From contig JANWIS010000103.1 in NCBI GenBank assembly GCA_025449775.1, forward strand, positions 1 to 23,223: a stretch of 23,223 nt of DNA, read 5' to 3'. Both the position numbers and the translations under genes were made by a program. The DNA is from Ignavibacteriaceae bacterium (lineage in GTDB: Bacteria > Bacteroidota > Ignavibacteria > Ignavibacteriales > Ignavibacteriaceae). The notes under the pieces are model-generated. The model made no database searches and was not told the origin of the DNA. It worked only from the letters and a program-made list of their open reading frames with translations. Shown in pieces: positions 1 to 8,220 of the stretch. The number at the start of each line of letters is the position of its first letter. Positions within the stretch are counted from its first letter, which is position 1.

Positions 1-920
1 ATGAAACACACGAGTTCCTTGTTGCAGAACTCGGTACAAATCATTTTGGCGAGATTGCTTACACTGCTAGTATACTTTCACCTGATTACAGCCTGATAAC
101 GAACATAGGAAATTCGCATCTGCAATTTCTTAAAACAAAGAACGGTGTGTGGAAGGAAAAATCTTTTTTATTCAATGAAACTTTATCGAACAATGGCAAA
201 GTGTTTCTAAATTATGATGATCCGATCATCAGAAAGAAACATTCAAAAAAAGGGTTTCAAATTAAATATGGATTTAATGAAAAGGCAGATTTTAAAGGGA
301 AAATAAAATCATTTACACTTGATGGCAGACCGGAAATAGAAATCAGTTATAGAAAGAAGAGCAATTCATTCACACTTCCACTTTATGGTGAACAGAGCGC
401 CGGGAATTTTCTTGCAGCTTGTTCGGTTGGTTTGGAATCAGGATTAACATTTTCAGAAATCAGGAATGCAGTAAGTCGTTTAAAATCTCCTGCAGGGAGA
501 TTAGCCGTTCAGAAGTATAAAAATTTTATTCTGATTGACGACTCATATAATTCCAATCCTGATTCTGCAAAAAACTCAATAAAGCTGACGGGGAAAATAA
601 AATCGTTCAAAAGAAAAATTATTTTTCTAGGTGATATGCTCGAGCTGGGAAAAAATACTATCTATCTTCATCGTGATTTGAGAAATGTAATTATGGAATC
701 CGGAATAAATGAAGTTTACACAATTGGTAAAGCTGTGAGACTTCTTAATAAAGATCTTGATGATAAAGTAATTACAAAAAAACATTTTTCGGATAGAAAA
801 CAGCTGAACAGATTTATCCAAAACCTTGAACTTGAAGATTCTGTTATACTTGTAAAAGGTTCAAGAGGTATGCAAATGGAAGATTTTGTTTCAGAAATAA
901 AAATGAAAACAATGAACTAA
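1..920 (+). CDS. murF: UDP-N-acetylmuramoyl-tripeptide--D-alanyl-D-alanine ligase, 5'-truncated by window edge
   Basis: MurF adds D-Ala-D-Ala to the UDP-MurNAc-tripeptide in the cytoplasm, the last soluble step before the lipid stage of peptidoglycan synthesis. The reading frame is open from base 3 (first full codon) and ends at TAA 918-920, giving about 305 residues, so roughly the N-terminal third (ATP P-loop) lies upstream of the window. Visible Mur ligase landmarks are GTNHFGEIA just after the window start, NIGNSHLQFL, the DDSYNSNPDS motif of the C-terminal domain and the MurF signature GDMLELG. A GTG at 147 opens a shorter ORF, but conserved MurF sequence precedes it without a stop, so it is not the start. 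The stop overlaps the mraY start by one base (TAATG), placing murF in the same operon. Confidence 0.95.
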   Translation, partial: ETHEFLVAELGTNHFGEIAYTASILSPDYSLITNIGNSHLQFLKTKNGVWKEKSFLFNETLSNNGKVFLNYDDPIIRKKHSKKGFQIKYGFNEKADFKGKIKSFTLDGRPEIEISYRKKSNSFTLPLYGEQSAGNFLAACSVGLESGLTFSEIRNAVSRLKSPAGRLAVQKYKNFILIDDSYNSNPDSAKNSIKLTGKIKSFKRKIIFLGDMLELGKNTIYLHRDLRNVIMESGINEVYTIGKAVRLLNKDLDDKVITKKHFSDRKQLNRFIQNLELEDSVILVKGSRGMQMEDFVSEIKMKTMN

Positions 921-2029
921 TGTTATACTATTTGTTTGATTACATAAATAAGATTTATCAGCCACCGGGATTCGATATTTTCCGGTTCCTGACTTTCAGA
1001 TCGGCTTTAGCAGCTATCACCGGGCTTTTCATGGCATTTTATCTTGGTCCGAAGATCATTCGTATGCTGCAAAGAAAGCAGATCGGTGAAGCAAAAAAAG
1101 AAGATGCACCTAAAACACATTGGTCTAAAGCAGGTACACCAACAATGGGGGGAATAATAATTGTTCTTTCTGTTGTAGTTCCGGTTTTACTATGGGCTGA
1201 ACTAAAAAGCACATATATAATATTAATACTTGCCGGAACAGTTTGGCTTGGTCTTGTTGGTTTTCTCGATGATTATCTGAAAGTAGTTAAAAAGTATCCC
1301 AATGGTTTGATTGGAAGATATAAGCTTCTCGGTCAATTCATTATCGGATTAATAGTTGGAGTAGTTATTTACTTTTCTCCTGAATTTTCAAATTATAATT
1401 CATTAACAACAGTACCATTTCTAAAGAATGTTAATCTCGATCTCTCATTTTTATATATACCTGTTGTAATTTTTATTGTCACATCCACATCCAATGCAGT
1501 GAATTTAACTGACGGATTAGATGGGCTTGCGATTGGTGTAATTGCGATAGTGATGATCGCATTGGCAATATTGAGTTACGTTAGTGGTAATGCAATCTTC
1601 TCTGATTACCTGAATATAATTCATCTGCCGGGCTCAGGTGAATTAACAGTTTTTGTTGCTGCACTTGTCGGAGCTTCACTGGGGTTCCTGTGGTACAATT
1701 CCTATCCAGCACAAATTTTTATGGGTGATACTGGTTCACTTGCTCTTGGTGGTGCTTTCGGTATCCTCGCTGTATTAATAAAGAAGGAATTATTCATTCC
1801 GATTCTTGGTGGTGTGTTTTTTATGGAGACACTTTCTGTCATTATTCAGAAAACTTATTTCAAGTACACCAAAAAGAAATACGGGCAGGGGAAAAGAGTT
1901 TTTAAAATGGCTCCGATCCATCATCATTTTGAAATGCTGGGCTGGTCTGAACCGAAAATAGTCGTCCGGTTTTACATTATTGCAATCATTCTTGCGATTG
2001 TAAGCTTGGTTTCATTCAAAATAAGATGA
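920..2029 (+). CDS. mraY: Phospho-N-acetylmuramoyl-pentapeptide-transferase
   Basis: MraY is an integral membrane enzyme that transfers phospho-MurNAc-pentapeptide from UDP to undecaprenyl phosphate, making lipid I. The 369-residue length is normal for the family. It shows multiple hydrophobic segments and the family hallmarks: the catalytic-region aspartate pair in GFLDDYLK (residues 117-118), NLTDGLDGLAIG near residue 195, GDTGSLALGG near 270, and the HHHFE motif near 333 followed by W-S-E-P-K. The start at 920 has no clear Shine-Dalgarno but overlaps the murF stop (TAATG), and the end overlaps murD by ATGA, so translation is probably coupled on both sides. No anomaly seen. Confidence 0.98.
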   Translation: MLYYLFDYINKIYQPPGFDIFRFLTFRSALAAITGLFMAFYLGPKIIRMLQRKQIGEAKKEDAPKTHWSKAGTPTMGGIIIVLSVVVPVLLWAELKSTYIILILAGTVWLGLVGFLDDYLKVVKKYPNGLIGRYKLLGQFIIGLIVGVVIYFSPEFSNYNSLTTVPFLKNVNLDLSFLYIPVVIFIVTSTSNAVNLTDGLDGLAIGVIAIVMIALAILSYVSGNAIFSDYLNIIHLPGSGELTVFVAALVGASLGFLWYNSYPAQIFMGDTGSLALGGAFGILAVLIKKELFIPILGGVFFMETLSVIIQKTYFKYTKKKYGQGKRVFKMAPIHHHFEMLGWSEPKIVVRFYIIAIILAIVSLVSFKIR

Positions 2030-3378
2030 TTGAAGTTGAAGGGAAAAAAATATCTGTGATCGGCGCAGCAAGAAGCGGAATCGGTGCGGCAAAACTTATA
2101 AAGAAAATGGGTGGAATTCCCTTTGTAAGTGATTTTAGCCCTGAAGAAAAACTTATGGAATATTTGAAACAACTACACAATGAAAATATTCAGTACGAAT
2201 TCGGGGGCCACTCGGACAGAGTATATGATGCAGCTATGATGATAATCAGTCCGGGTGTCCCCAACGATTCTGAATTCATATTGAATGCACGTACTAAAGG
2301 AATAAAACTGATCAGTGAGATTGAACTCGCCTATCATTATTGCAAAGGAAAAATAATCGCAATTACAGGTACAAATGGAAAGACTACGACAACAAGTTTG
2401 TGCGGTCATGTTTTTAATCAATGCAGATACAAAACACACGTTGCAGGAAATATCGGACTTGCATTTAGTGAAATTGCTCTTGATGTGAAAGAAGGCGAAT
2501 TCGTTTCGCTTGAAGTTTCAAGTTTCCAGCTGGATTTCATTGACAAATTTAAACCTGCAGCAGCACTTATTCTAAATATTACTCCTGATCATTTAAACAG
2601 GTATGAAAACAGTCTTCAAAAATATGCTGAGTCGAAACAGAAGATTTATAAAAATCAGAACAAAGATGATTTCCTGATAGTGAATAAAGATAGCCAGACA
2701 GTGATGAACTATTTAGGTAATTATAGAAGTAATTCTCTTTTCTTTTCATTGAGTGAAGAACAATCAGATGGTTGTTTTTATTCTGACGATAATGTGATTT
2801 TCAAGCAGGATGGAAAAGAAAGTTTCCGATGTTCGAGAGATGATATTAAAATCAGAGGTGAACATAATCTTGCAAATGCAATGGCGGTTATTTGTGCTGC
2901 AAAAGCATTCAATCTTGATAATGAAAATATTTTAAAAGGACTTCAAACATTTGAAAGCGTTGAGCACCGCCTTGAACTTGTACGGGAAATAAATAAAGTG
3001 AAATACATAAATGATTCAAAAGCAACAAATGTCGATTCTGTTTGGTATGCATTAAAAAGTTTTGATGAGCCAATTCTTTTAATTCTTGGTGGACAGGATA
3101 AAGGAAATGATTACTTGCAAATTAAAGATCTGGTCATCTCGAAGGTGAAAAAAATATATGCTATTGGTTCATCAGCAGAAAAAATTTTTAATTTCTTTAA
3201 CAAGGATGTAAAAGTCGAAACTAAAAAATTACTGGAAGATGCTGTAAAAGATGCAAGAAGTGAAGCAGTAAGCGGAGATGTTGTATTACTATCTCCTGCT
3301 TGTGCAAGCTTTGATATGTTCAATAATTATGAGCATCGCGGAAAAGTTTTTAAAGAGGCTGTAAACAAACTGAAATGA
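2026..3378 (+). CDS. murD: UDP-N-acetylmuramoylalanine--D-glutamate ligase
   Basis: MurD adds D-glutamate to UDP-MurNAc-L-Ala in the cytoplasm using ATP. The 450-residue protein has the three-domain Mur ligase plan: an N-terminal nucleotide-sugar domain (GAARSGIGAAKL at 13-24), the ATP P-loop GTNGKTTTT at 115-123, the central-domain ITPDHLNRYEN near 187, and C-terminal NDSKATN near 329 with LLSPACASFD near the end, a MurD-like ending. The start ATG lies inside the mraY end (ATGA, 2026-2029) and the stop overlaps ftsW in the same manner. MurD rather than MurC is indicated by GTNGKT instead of GTHGKT and by the SPACASFDMF motif. Confidence 0.97.
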   Translation: MIEVEGKKISVIGAARSGIGAAKLIKKMGGIPFVSDFSPEEKLMEYLKQLHNENIQYEFGGHSDRVYDAAMMIISPGVPNDSEFILNARTKGIKLISEIELAYHYCKGKIIAITGTNGKTTTTSLCGHVFNQCRYKTHVAGNIGLAFSEIALDVKEGEFVSLEVSSFQLDFIDKFKPAAALILNITPDHLNRYENSLQKYAESKQKIYKNQNKDDFLIVNKDSQTVMNYLGNYRSNSLFFSLSEEQSDGCFYSDDNVIFKQDGKESFRCSRDDIKIRGEHNLANAMAVICAAKAFNLDNENILKGLQTFESVEHRLELVREINKVKYINDSKATNVDSVWYALKSFDEPILLILGGQDKGNDYLQIKDLVISKVKKIYAIGSSAEKIFNFFNKDVKVETKKLLEDAVKDARSEAVSGDVVLLSPACASFDMFNNYEHRGKVFKEAVNKLK

Positions 3379-4514
3379 AAAAATTAGGACTTACAATATT
3401 TTTTGATTCGTTCGTACTCATGCTGCTGGGTTTGATAATAGTTATGAGTGCAAGCAGCACATACAGTGTATTCAAATTCGATAGTGCTTTTTATCTATTT
3501 AACTCACATCTCTTCAAAGTATTTTTGGGAATTGCTGCTATCATCGCTTTTGCTTTCATTCCTTATGAATACTACAAACCTCTCAGCAAGCATGCAATGA
3601 TCGTAACAACCATTTTACTTATTGTCACGTTACTCTTTGCACCGAATATTAAAGGTGCCGGAAGATGGTTAGACATCGGCATCCTTACAATTCAGCCAGC
3701 AGATATCGCAAAGCTCGTATTAATTATTCATCTCTCATTACTGCTTGAAGATAAACAAAATGTGATAGACAATTATCGTCATGGCTTTCTTTACCTGTTC
3801 ATCTGGATAATGATTATTTCTGGATTGATTTTATTACAGCCGAACATAAGCAGTGGGGTTATGTTAATATTAATTTCACTAACTCTCATATATGCCGGTG
3901 GTGCAAAATTAAAGCATATACTCTTTTCATTATTATTAAGCGGAAAAGTCATTGGGATGGCAGCAATGCTTTTTCCTCATTCAAGATCAAGAATATTTTC
4001 TTTCATTGGCTCAGTAATTAATGGTGGTGATTTGAACTTCCAGGTAAAGCAGGCGCTTTACAGCCTTGGAAGCGGAGGAATATTTGGAGTTGGAATCGGC
4101 AACAGCATGCAGAATAATCTTTTTCTGCCTGAAGCTTACGGTGATTTTATCTTTGCAATTCTTGGTGAAGAGTTGGGATTGATTGGTTCAATAATAGTTC
4201 TGATCGCATACCTGGTTTTATTAGTTGCAGGAATAGTTGTTGCAAAGAAAGCTAAAGACAGGTTCGGTCAGCTGCTTGCTTTTGGAATAACGATATCAAT
4301 TGTGCTTTATGCATTTGTAAATGTTGCAGTAACAACCGGTGTACTTCCGACGACAGGTTTACCATTACCTTTTATCAGCTATGGCGGTACTTCACTCATC
4401 TTTCTTTGCATTAGCGTAGGAATATTAATCAACATAGCCTTCACAAGTCATCTTCGTCAGAACGGTGTTGTTTATGTCAATGATATGAAGTCAGGCAGAG
4501 GAATTAAAGGATGA
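3375..4514 (+). CDS. ftsW: Septal peptidoglycan glycosyltransferase / lipid II polymerase of the SEDS family
   Basis: FtsW is a polytopic inner-membrane protein that polymerises lipid II into glycan strands at the division site, working with a class B PBP. The 379-residue sequence begins with a hydrophobic segment and shows SEDS-family signatures: VMSASS near the N terminus, GAGRWLDIG near residue 95, QPADIAKL after it, a GVGIGNSMQNNLFLPEAYGDFIFAILGE-type stretch near 237-265 and LPTTGLPLPFISYGGTS near the C terminus. The overlap with murD upstream and murG downstream (both ATGA) and its place in a dcw cluster favour FtsW over RodA. No partner PBP gene is in the window; it may lie upstream of murF, as is common in dcw clusters. 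Confidence 0.95.
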   Translation: MKKLGLTIFFDSFVLMLLGLIIVMSASSTYSVFKFDSAFYLFNSHLFKVFLGIAAIIAFAFIPYEYYKPLSKHAMIVTTILLIVTLLFAPNIKGAGRWLDIGILTIQPADIAKLVLIIHLSLLLEDKQNVIDNYRHGFLYLFIWIMIISGLILLQPNISSGVMLILISLTLIYAGGAKLKHILFSLLLSGKVIGMAAMLFPHSRSRIFSFIGSVINGGDLNFQVKQALYSLGSGGIFGVGIGNSMQNNLFLPEAYGDFIFAILGEELGLIGSIIVLIAYLVLLVAGIVVAKKAKDRFGQLLAFGITISIVLYAFVNVAVTTGVLPTTGLPLPFISYGGTSLIFLCISVGILINIAFTSHLRQNGVVYVNDMKSGRGIKG

Positions 4515-5614
4515 GCGATATTAAAACAAAATACAGGTTTTTATTTGCAGGCGGCGGAACAGGCGGACATCTTTTTCCCGCTATTGCAGTTGCTGAACAG
4601 ATTAAAGAATTAAAACCTGAGGCAGATATTTTATTCATCGGAACGAAAAATAAGATTGAAGGTAAAGTTGTACCAAAACTCGGATTTAAATTTAAATCAA
4701 TCTGGATAAAAGGATTTTCAAGGAGAATTAGTTTAGATAATCTTTTATTCCCTTTAAAATTATTTGTATCGGTAATTCAGTCACTGATAATTAATATTTC
4801 CTATAAACCAAAAGTAGCGATTGGATCAGGCGGATACGTTGCAGGACCGGCAGTCTGGGCTGCTTCAGTTATGGGTGCAAAAATAATTCTGCTTGAACAA
4901 AATAGTTATCCGGGTGTAACAACACGTCTGCTCGAAAGGTTTGCCGATGAAATTCATCTGAGCTTTGAAGCTTCAAAGAAATTTTTAAGAAAAGAAAAAA
5001 TTCATCACATAACCGGAAATCCTGTAAGAAAAAATCTTGGTAGAATGCTGAAGTCAGATGCATTAAAAAAATTCGGATTGTCAGCTGAAAAAAAAACTCT
5101 GTTAGTTCTTGGTGGAAGTTTGGGAGCTAAAACTATAAATGAAGCAATGTCAGCAAACACAAAAATAGTTGATGACGATAATTTCCAGGTAATCTGGCAG
5201 ACAGGGAAAAATTATTATGAAGGTTATAAAAATCTTAACTCTGAGAACATTAAAGTTTATGATTTTATTGAAGATATGAACTCAGCTTATTCTGCTTGTG
5301 ATTTAATACTGGCAAGAGCTGGAGCAACGACGATCGCAGAGTTGTTGAACCTCGGAATACCGGCAATATTGGTACCTTCTCCAAATGTTGCTGAGAATCA
5401 TCAGTACTACAATGCAAAATCGCTGGCAGATAAGAATGCTGCTATCCTTATTGAAGAAAATAATTTAAAACAGGAATTCATCAGTTGCGTATCAGATATT
5501 CTCGGCTCAACAGAAAAAATTAATTCGCTGAAAAATAATGCACTAAGCTTGGCAAAACCCGATGCTGCAAAATTGATTGCACAGAGTGCGATAAAATTTG
5601 CTGAGGCTGTATGA
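4511..5614 (+). CDS. murG: UDP-N-acetylglucosamine--undecaprenyl-PP-MurNAc-pentapeptide GlcNAc transferase
   Basis: MurG is a peripheral membrane GT-B glycosyltransferase that converts lipid I to lipid II on the cytoplasmic face. The 367-residue protein has the N-terminal glycine-rich loop GGGTGGH (14-20), the second G-loop GSGGYVAGP near residue 98, EQNSYPG near 126, GNPVR near 170, LGGSLGAKTIN near 198 and the UDP-GlcNAc-binding RAGATTIAELL near 270, followed by ENHQYYNA. All are diagnostic of MurG. ATGA overlaps join it to ftsW upstream and to the PH-like gene downstream. Length and motif set are normal. Confidence 0.98.
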   Translation: MSDIKTKYRFLFAGGGTGGHLFPAIAVAEQIKELKPEADILFIGTKNKIEGKVVPKLGFKFKSIWIKGFSRRISLDNLLFPLKLFVSVIQSLIINISYKPKVAIGSGGYVAGPAVWAASVMGAKIILLEQNSYPGVTTRLLERFADEIHLSFEASKKFLRKEKIHHITGNPVRKNLGRMLKSDALKKFGLSAEKKTLLVLGGSLGAKTINEAMSANTKIVDDDNFQVIWQTGKNYYEGYKNLNSENIKVYDFIEDMNSAYSACDLILARAGATTIAELLNLGIPAILVPSPNVAENHQYYNAKSLADKNAAILIEENNLKQEFISCVSDILGSTEKINSLKNNALSLAKPDAAKLIAQSAIKFAEAV

Positions 5615-6093
5615 ATAACGGAGAACAAAAAAGAAGAATCTTCAAATACAATATGTCTTTCTATTATAAATCAACCATAATCTATTTTGTTGTTTTAATC
5701 CTCTACGGAGTTGTGAGAGGAAAATTTGTTGAAGATTCATTTACACTCATTACACGCGATCCGATTTTGTATTTGCTGGCAATCATACTTGTCGTCTCAG
5801 TTTCAGCTTTGTTCTACAATTTGATAAGGAATATGTACATCGAAGTTTCTGATGATGGGATTGTGTTTGCTGACCGGTTCAAATCAAAACAAATAAAAAT
5901 TGAATCAATAAAACGAATAAGATTCTCAAGACAGGCGAGAGCTGTTAATTCTCCTGCATTCAGAACTGCAAGATTGAAAATTAATTCCAAAATAAGACCA
6001 ATAATAATCAGGTTTTCAGATTATGAAAACCAGGATGAACTTTTATTAAGAATTGAAGAACTCAAATCGAAAGTAGATAAAAAAATTGTTTAA
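5611..6093 (+). CDS. Unrecognised two-TM membrane protein with PH-like C-terminal domain, inside the dcw operon
   Basis: I do not recognise a named family. The 160-residue protein has two likely membrane helices (about residues 19-36 and 51-72) separated by a short polar stretch, then a basic, beta-rich C-terminal region starting YIEVSDDGIVFADRF. The pattern of a strand, a 'dDGi' turn and a strand after a two-helix hairpin resembles bacterial PH-like (bPH/YdbT-type) domains. The C terminus (EELLLRIEELKSK-like) is helical and charged. The start overlaps the murG stop as ATGA, and its end overlaps murC by 8 nt, so it appears co-translated with cell-wall genes. A membrane-proximal role in lipid II synthesis or divisome assembly is only a guess from location. 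The coding frame is intact and base composition matches the neighbours. Confidence 0.8.
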   Translation: MNNGEQKRRIFKYNMSFYYKSTIIYFVVLILYGVVRGKFVEDSFTLITRDPILYLLAIILVVSVSALFYNLIRNMYIEVSDDGIVFADRFKSKQIKIESIKRIRFSRQARAVNSPAFRTARLKINSKIRPIIIRFSDYENQDELLLRIEELKSKVDKKIV

Positions 6094-7465
6094 GAGCATT
6101 AAAAAAATTCATTTTGTCGGCATTGGTGGAATCGGTATGAGCGGAATCGCTGAAATTCTTTTAAACCAGGGATTCGAAGTTTCAGGATCTGATTTACATC
6201 TTACAGAAGTTACAAAAAGACTTGATGAACTTGGTGCAAAAATTTATGAAGGACATTCTCCTGAAAATGTTAAAGATGTAGATGTACTTGTTTATTCCTC
6301 AGCAGTAATACCGGAAAATCCTGAAGTAAAAGCAGCATCGGAAAGAAATATTCCGATAATCAAAAGAGCTGAAATGCTGGCTGAAACAATGAGAATGAAA
6401 TATGGAATTGGGATAGCGGGCACGCATGGTAAAACTACTACGACATCAATGGTGGGATTGACTCTGACAGAGGGTGGAATCGATCCCACTATTATCGTGG
6501 GTGGAAAATTGAGCGGACTAGGAGGAACGAACGCACGGCTTGGTAATGGAGAATTTATAGTTGTTGAGGCTGATGAGTTTGACAGAACTTTTCTCAGGCT
6601 TACACCAACTATTGCTGCTTTGACAACTTTGGAAAGTGAACACCTCGACACATATAAAGATCTTGATGATATAAAAGCTGCATTCATTGAATTTGCAAAC
6701 AAAGTTCCGTTTTATGGTTTTGTTGTTCTTTGTCTTGATGAGCCTGCATTGCAGGATATCATTCCCCATATTAACAAAACAATATTTACTTATGGAACAA
6801 CTGCACAAGCTGATGTAAGAGCAGTTGATATTGAAACTAACGGGTTTAATAGTCAGTACACTGTTATTCATAAAGGAAAAGAGCTGGGAAATATAAAGAT
6901 GAATATTCCTGGTGAACATTATGTTAAAAATTCACTTGTTGCTGTAACAATAGGGATGGAGCTTGGAATAGATTTTAAAATAATAAAAAGTGCTTTGGAA
7001 AAATTCATGGGTGTTTACAGAAGATTCGAAACAAAATATAAGAACGACATTCTTGTTCTCGACGATTATGCACATCATCCAACTGAAACTTCAGCAACAT
7101 TACAGGGAATAAGAGCAGGATGGGACAGAAGATTGATAGCTGTCTTTCAACCGCATCTTTATTCAAGAACACGGGATTTTTACCAGGAGTTTGGACGTTC
7201 ATTTCTCAATTCGGATGTATTCATCTGCACAGATGTATATCCGGCACGCGAAAAACCAATAGAAGGTATTACCGGGGAGTTGATATCAAGCATAACAAAA
7301 AAGTTTGGACATAAGAATGTGCATTACATCCCGGATAAAAATAAAATCCCGGAAAAATTATTTGAGTTGAAAAAAAAAGACGATATAATTATAACAATGG
7401 GAGCCGGTGACATCTGGAAGTATGGAGAAAAATTTGTTGAAATGGTTAAGAAAGAAAAAAAATGA
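6086..7465 (+). CDS. murC: UDP-N-acetylmuramate--L-alanine ligase, TTG start
   Basis: MurC adds L-alanine to UDP-MurNAc, the first amino-acid step of the peptidoglycan stem. The 459-residue protein carries the N-terminal HFVGIGGIGMSGIAE motif (9-23), the P-loop GTHGKTTTT at 112-120 with the MurC-type histidine, EADEFDRTFL near 164, the central ESEHLD near 182, and C-terminal DDYAHHPTE and FQPHLYSRT. The start is TTG at 6086: an in-frame stop (TAG, 6074-6076) lies just upstream and the next ATG is inside the conserved GIGMSG motif, so no ATG start is available. It overlaps the upstream PH-like gene by 8 nt without an evident Shine-Dalgarno, suggesting coupled reinitiation. Confidence 0.97.
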   Translation: MFKSIKKIHFVGIGGIGMSGIAEILLNQGFEVSGSDLHLTEVTKRLDELGAKIYEGHSPENVKDVDVLVYSSAVIPENPEVKAASERNIPIIKRAEMLAETMRMKYGIGIAGTHGKTTTTSMVGLTLTEGGIDPTIIVGGKLSGLGGTNARLGNGEFIVVEADEFDRTFLRLTPTIAALTTLESEHLDTYKDLDDIKAAFIEFANKVPFYGFVVLCLDEPALQDIIPHINKTIFTYGTTAQADVRAVDIETNGFNSQYTVIHKGKELGNIKMNIPGEHYVKNSLVAVTIGMELGIDFKIIKSALEKFMGVYRRFETKYKNDILVLDDYAHHPTETSATLQGIRAGWDRRLIAVFQPHLYSRTRDFYQEFGRSFLNSDVFICTDVYPAREKPIEGITGELISSITKKFGHKNVHYIPDKNKIPEKLFELKKKDDIIITMGAGDIWKYGEKFVEMVKKEKK

Positions 7466-8220
7466 GCGATAGAAAAAGTAAATTATTTGGTCTGTTCATT
7501 TTCCTGATACTGATCACAGGAATCTTTTATATGATGATGACTGGTTCCAAATCGAGTGTTCAGGAAGTTTATGAGAAAATTGAATTGTCAGGTAACAATC
7601 TGCTACCTGCGGACGAATACCTGCGTTTCGCACGGTTAATTGATTCTACAAAATATAATGGATTAACATTACTAGAAGTAAAAACAAGAATTGAAAAACA
7701 TCCCTACCTGAGAAAAGCGGAAGTTGAATTCGATGGGGTTAACAAAATCCTGGTCGAGGTAAAGGAAAAAGAGATTAAGGCTGTCCTGCTTCAAAAGAAC
7801 GAACTTAAGCTCATAACCGATGACAAAGAGATACTTCCGCTTTTCCCCCCCTCTAATATTAGTGATTTACCATTAATCTCAAATTTAAAAATGAAAGGTA
7901 AAAAGCTGATAAACCAGGAAGAACTGGTTTTTGCGTTCAGAATCATTGATGCGATAAGTTTTTGCGATTCAAATGTTAAAAAAAATCTTGCTGAAATAAA
8001 TCTGAGACAAGGCGGAGATGTGATTTTGACATTCACCGGACTACAATTTCCGGTGCTTTTTGGAAAATATGACGAAGTAAGAAAAGCATTCGTTCTGAAA
8101 GATGTTTGGCAAAAAATTATGAACGACGAAAATTATTCAGCCCAAATAGATTACATAGACCTTAGATATAAAAACAAAGTTTTTATCGGAAACAGAAATA
8201 CAGAATTAATAAACGGATGA
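7462..8220 (+). CDS. ftsQ: Cell division protein FtsQ/DivIB
   Basis: FtsQ is a bitopic membrane protein that links early and late divisome parts through its periplasmic POTRA and beta domains. The 252-residue product has a short cytoplasmic tail, one membrane helix (about 8-27, rich in L, I, F and M), then an extracytoplasmic part with a POTRA-like region: VYEKIELSGNNLLPADEYL followed by LTLLEVKTRIEKHPYLRKAEVEF and VEVKEKEIKAVL. Sequence conservation of FtsQ is low, so the call rests on topology, the POTRA pattern and the position between murC and ftsA. It overlaps both neighbours by 4 nt (ATGA). No ddl or murB gene intervenes between murC and ftsQ. Confidence 0.88.
   Translation: MSDRKSKLFGLFIFLILITGIFYMMMTGSKSSVQEVYEKIELSGNNLLPADEYLRFARLIDSTKYNGLTLLEVKTRIEKHPYLRKAEVEFDGVNKILVEVKEKEIKAVLLQKNELKLITDDKEILPLFPPSNISDLPLISNLKMKGKKLINQEELVFAFRIIDAISFCDSNVKKNLAEINLRQGGDVILTFTGLQFPVLFGKYDEVRKAFVLKDVWQKIMNDENYSAQIDYIDLRYKNKVFIGNRNTELING

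Noticed and set aside
147..920. A murF start at GTG 147
   Set aside because: Conserved MurF sequence (GTNHFGEIA, NIGNSHLQFL) continues upstream in the same frame to the window edge, so the gene is truncated by the window and not started here.
6292..6919. Two long minus-strand ORFs inside murC
   Set aside because: They are antisense shadows of a well-conserved MurC coding region with no independent support.
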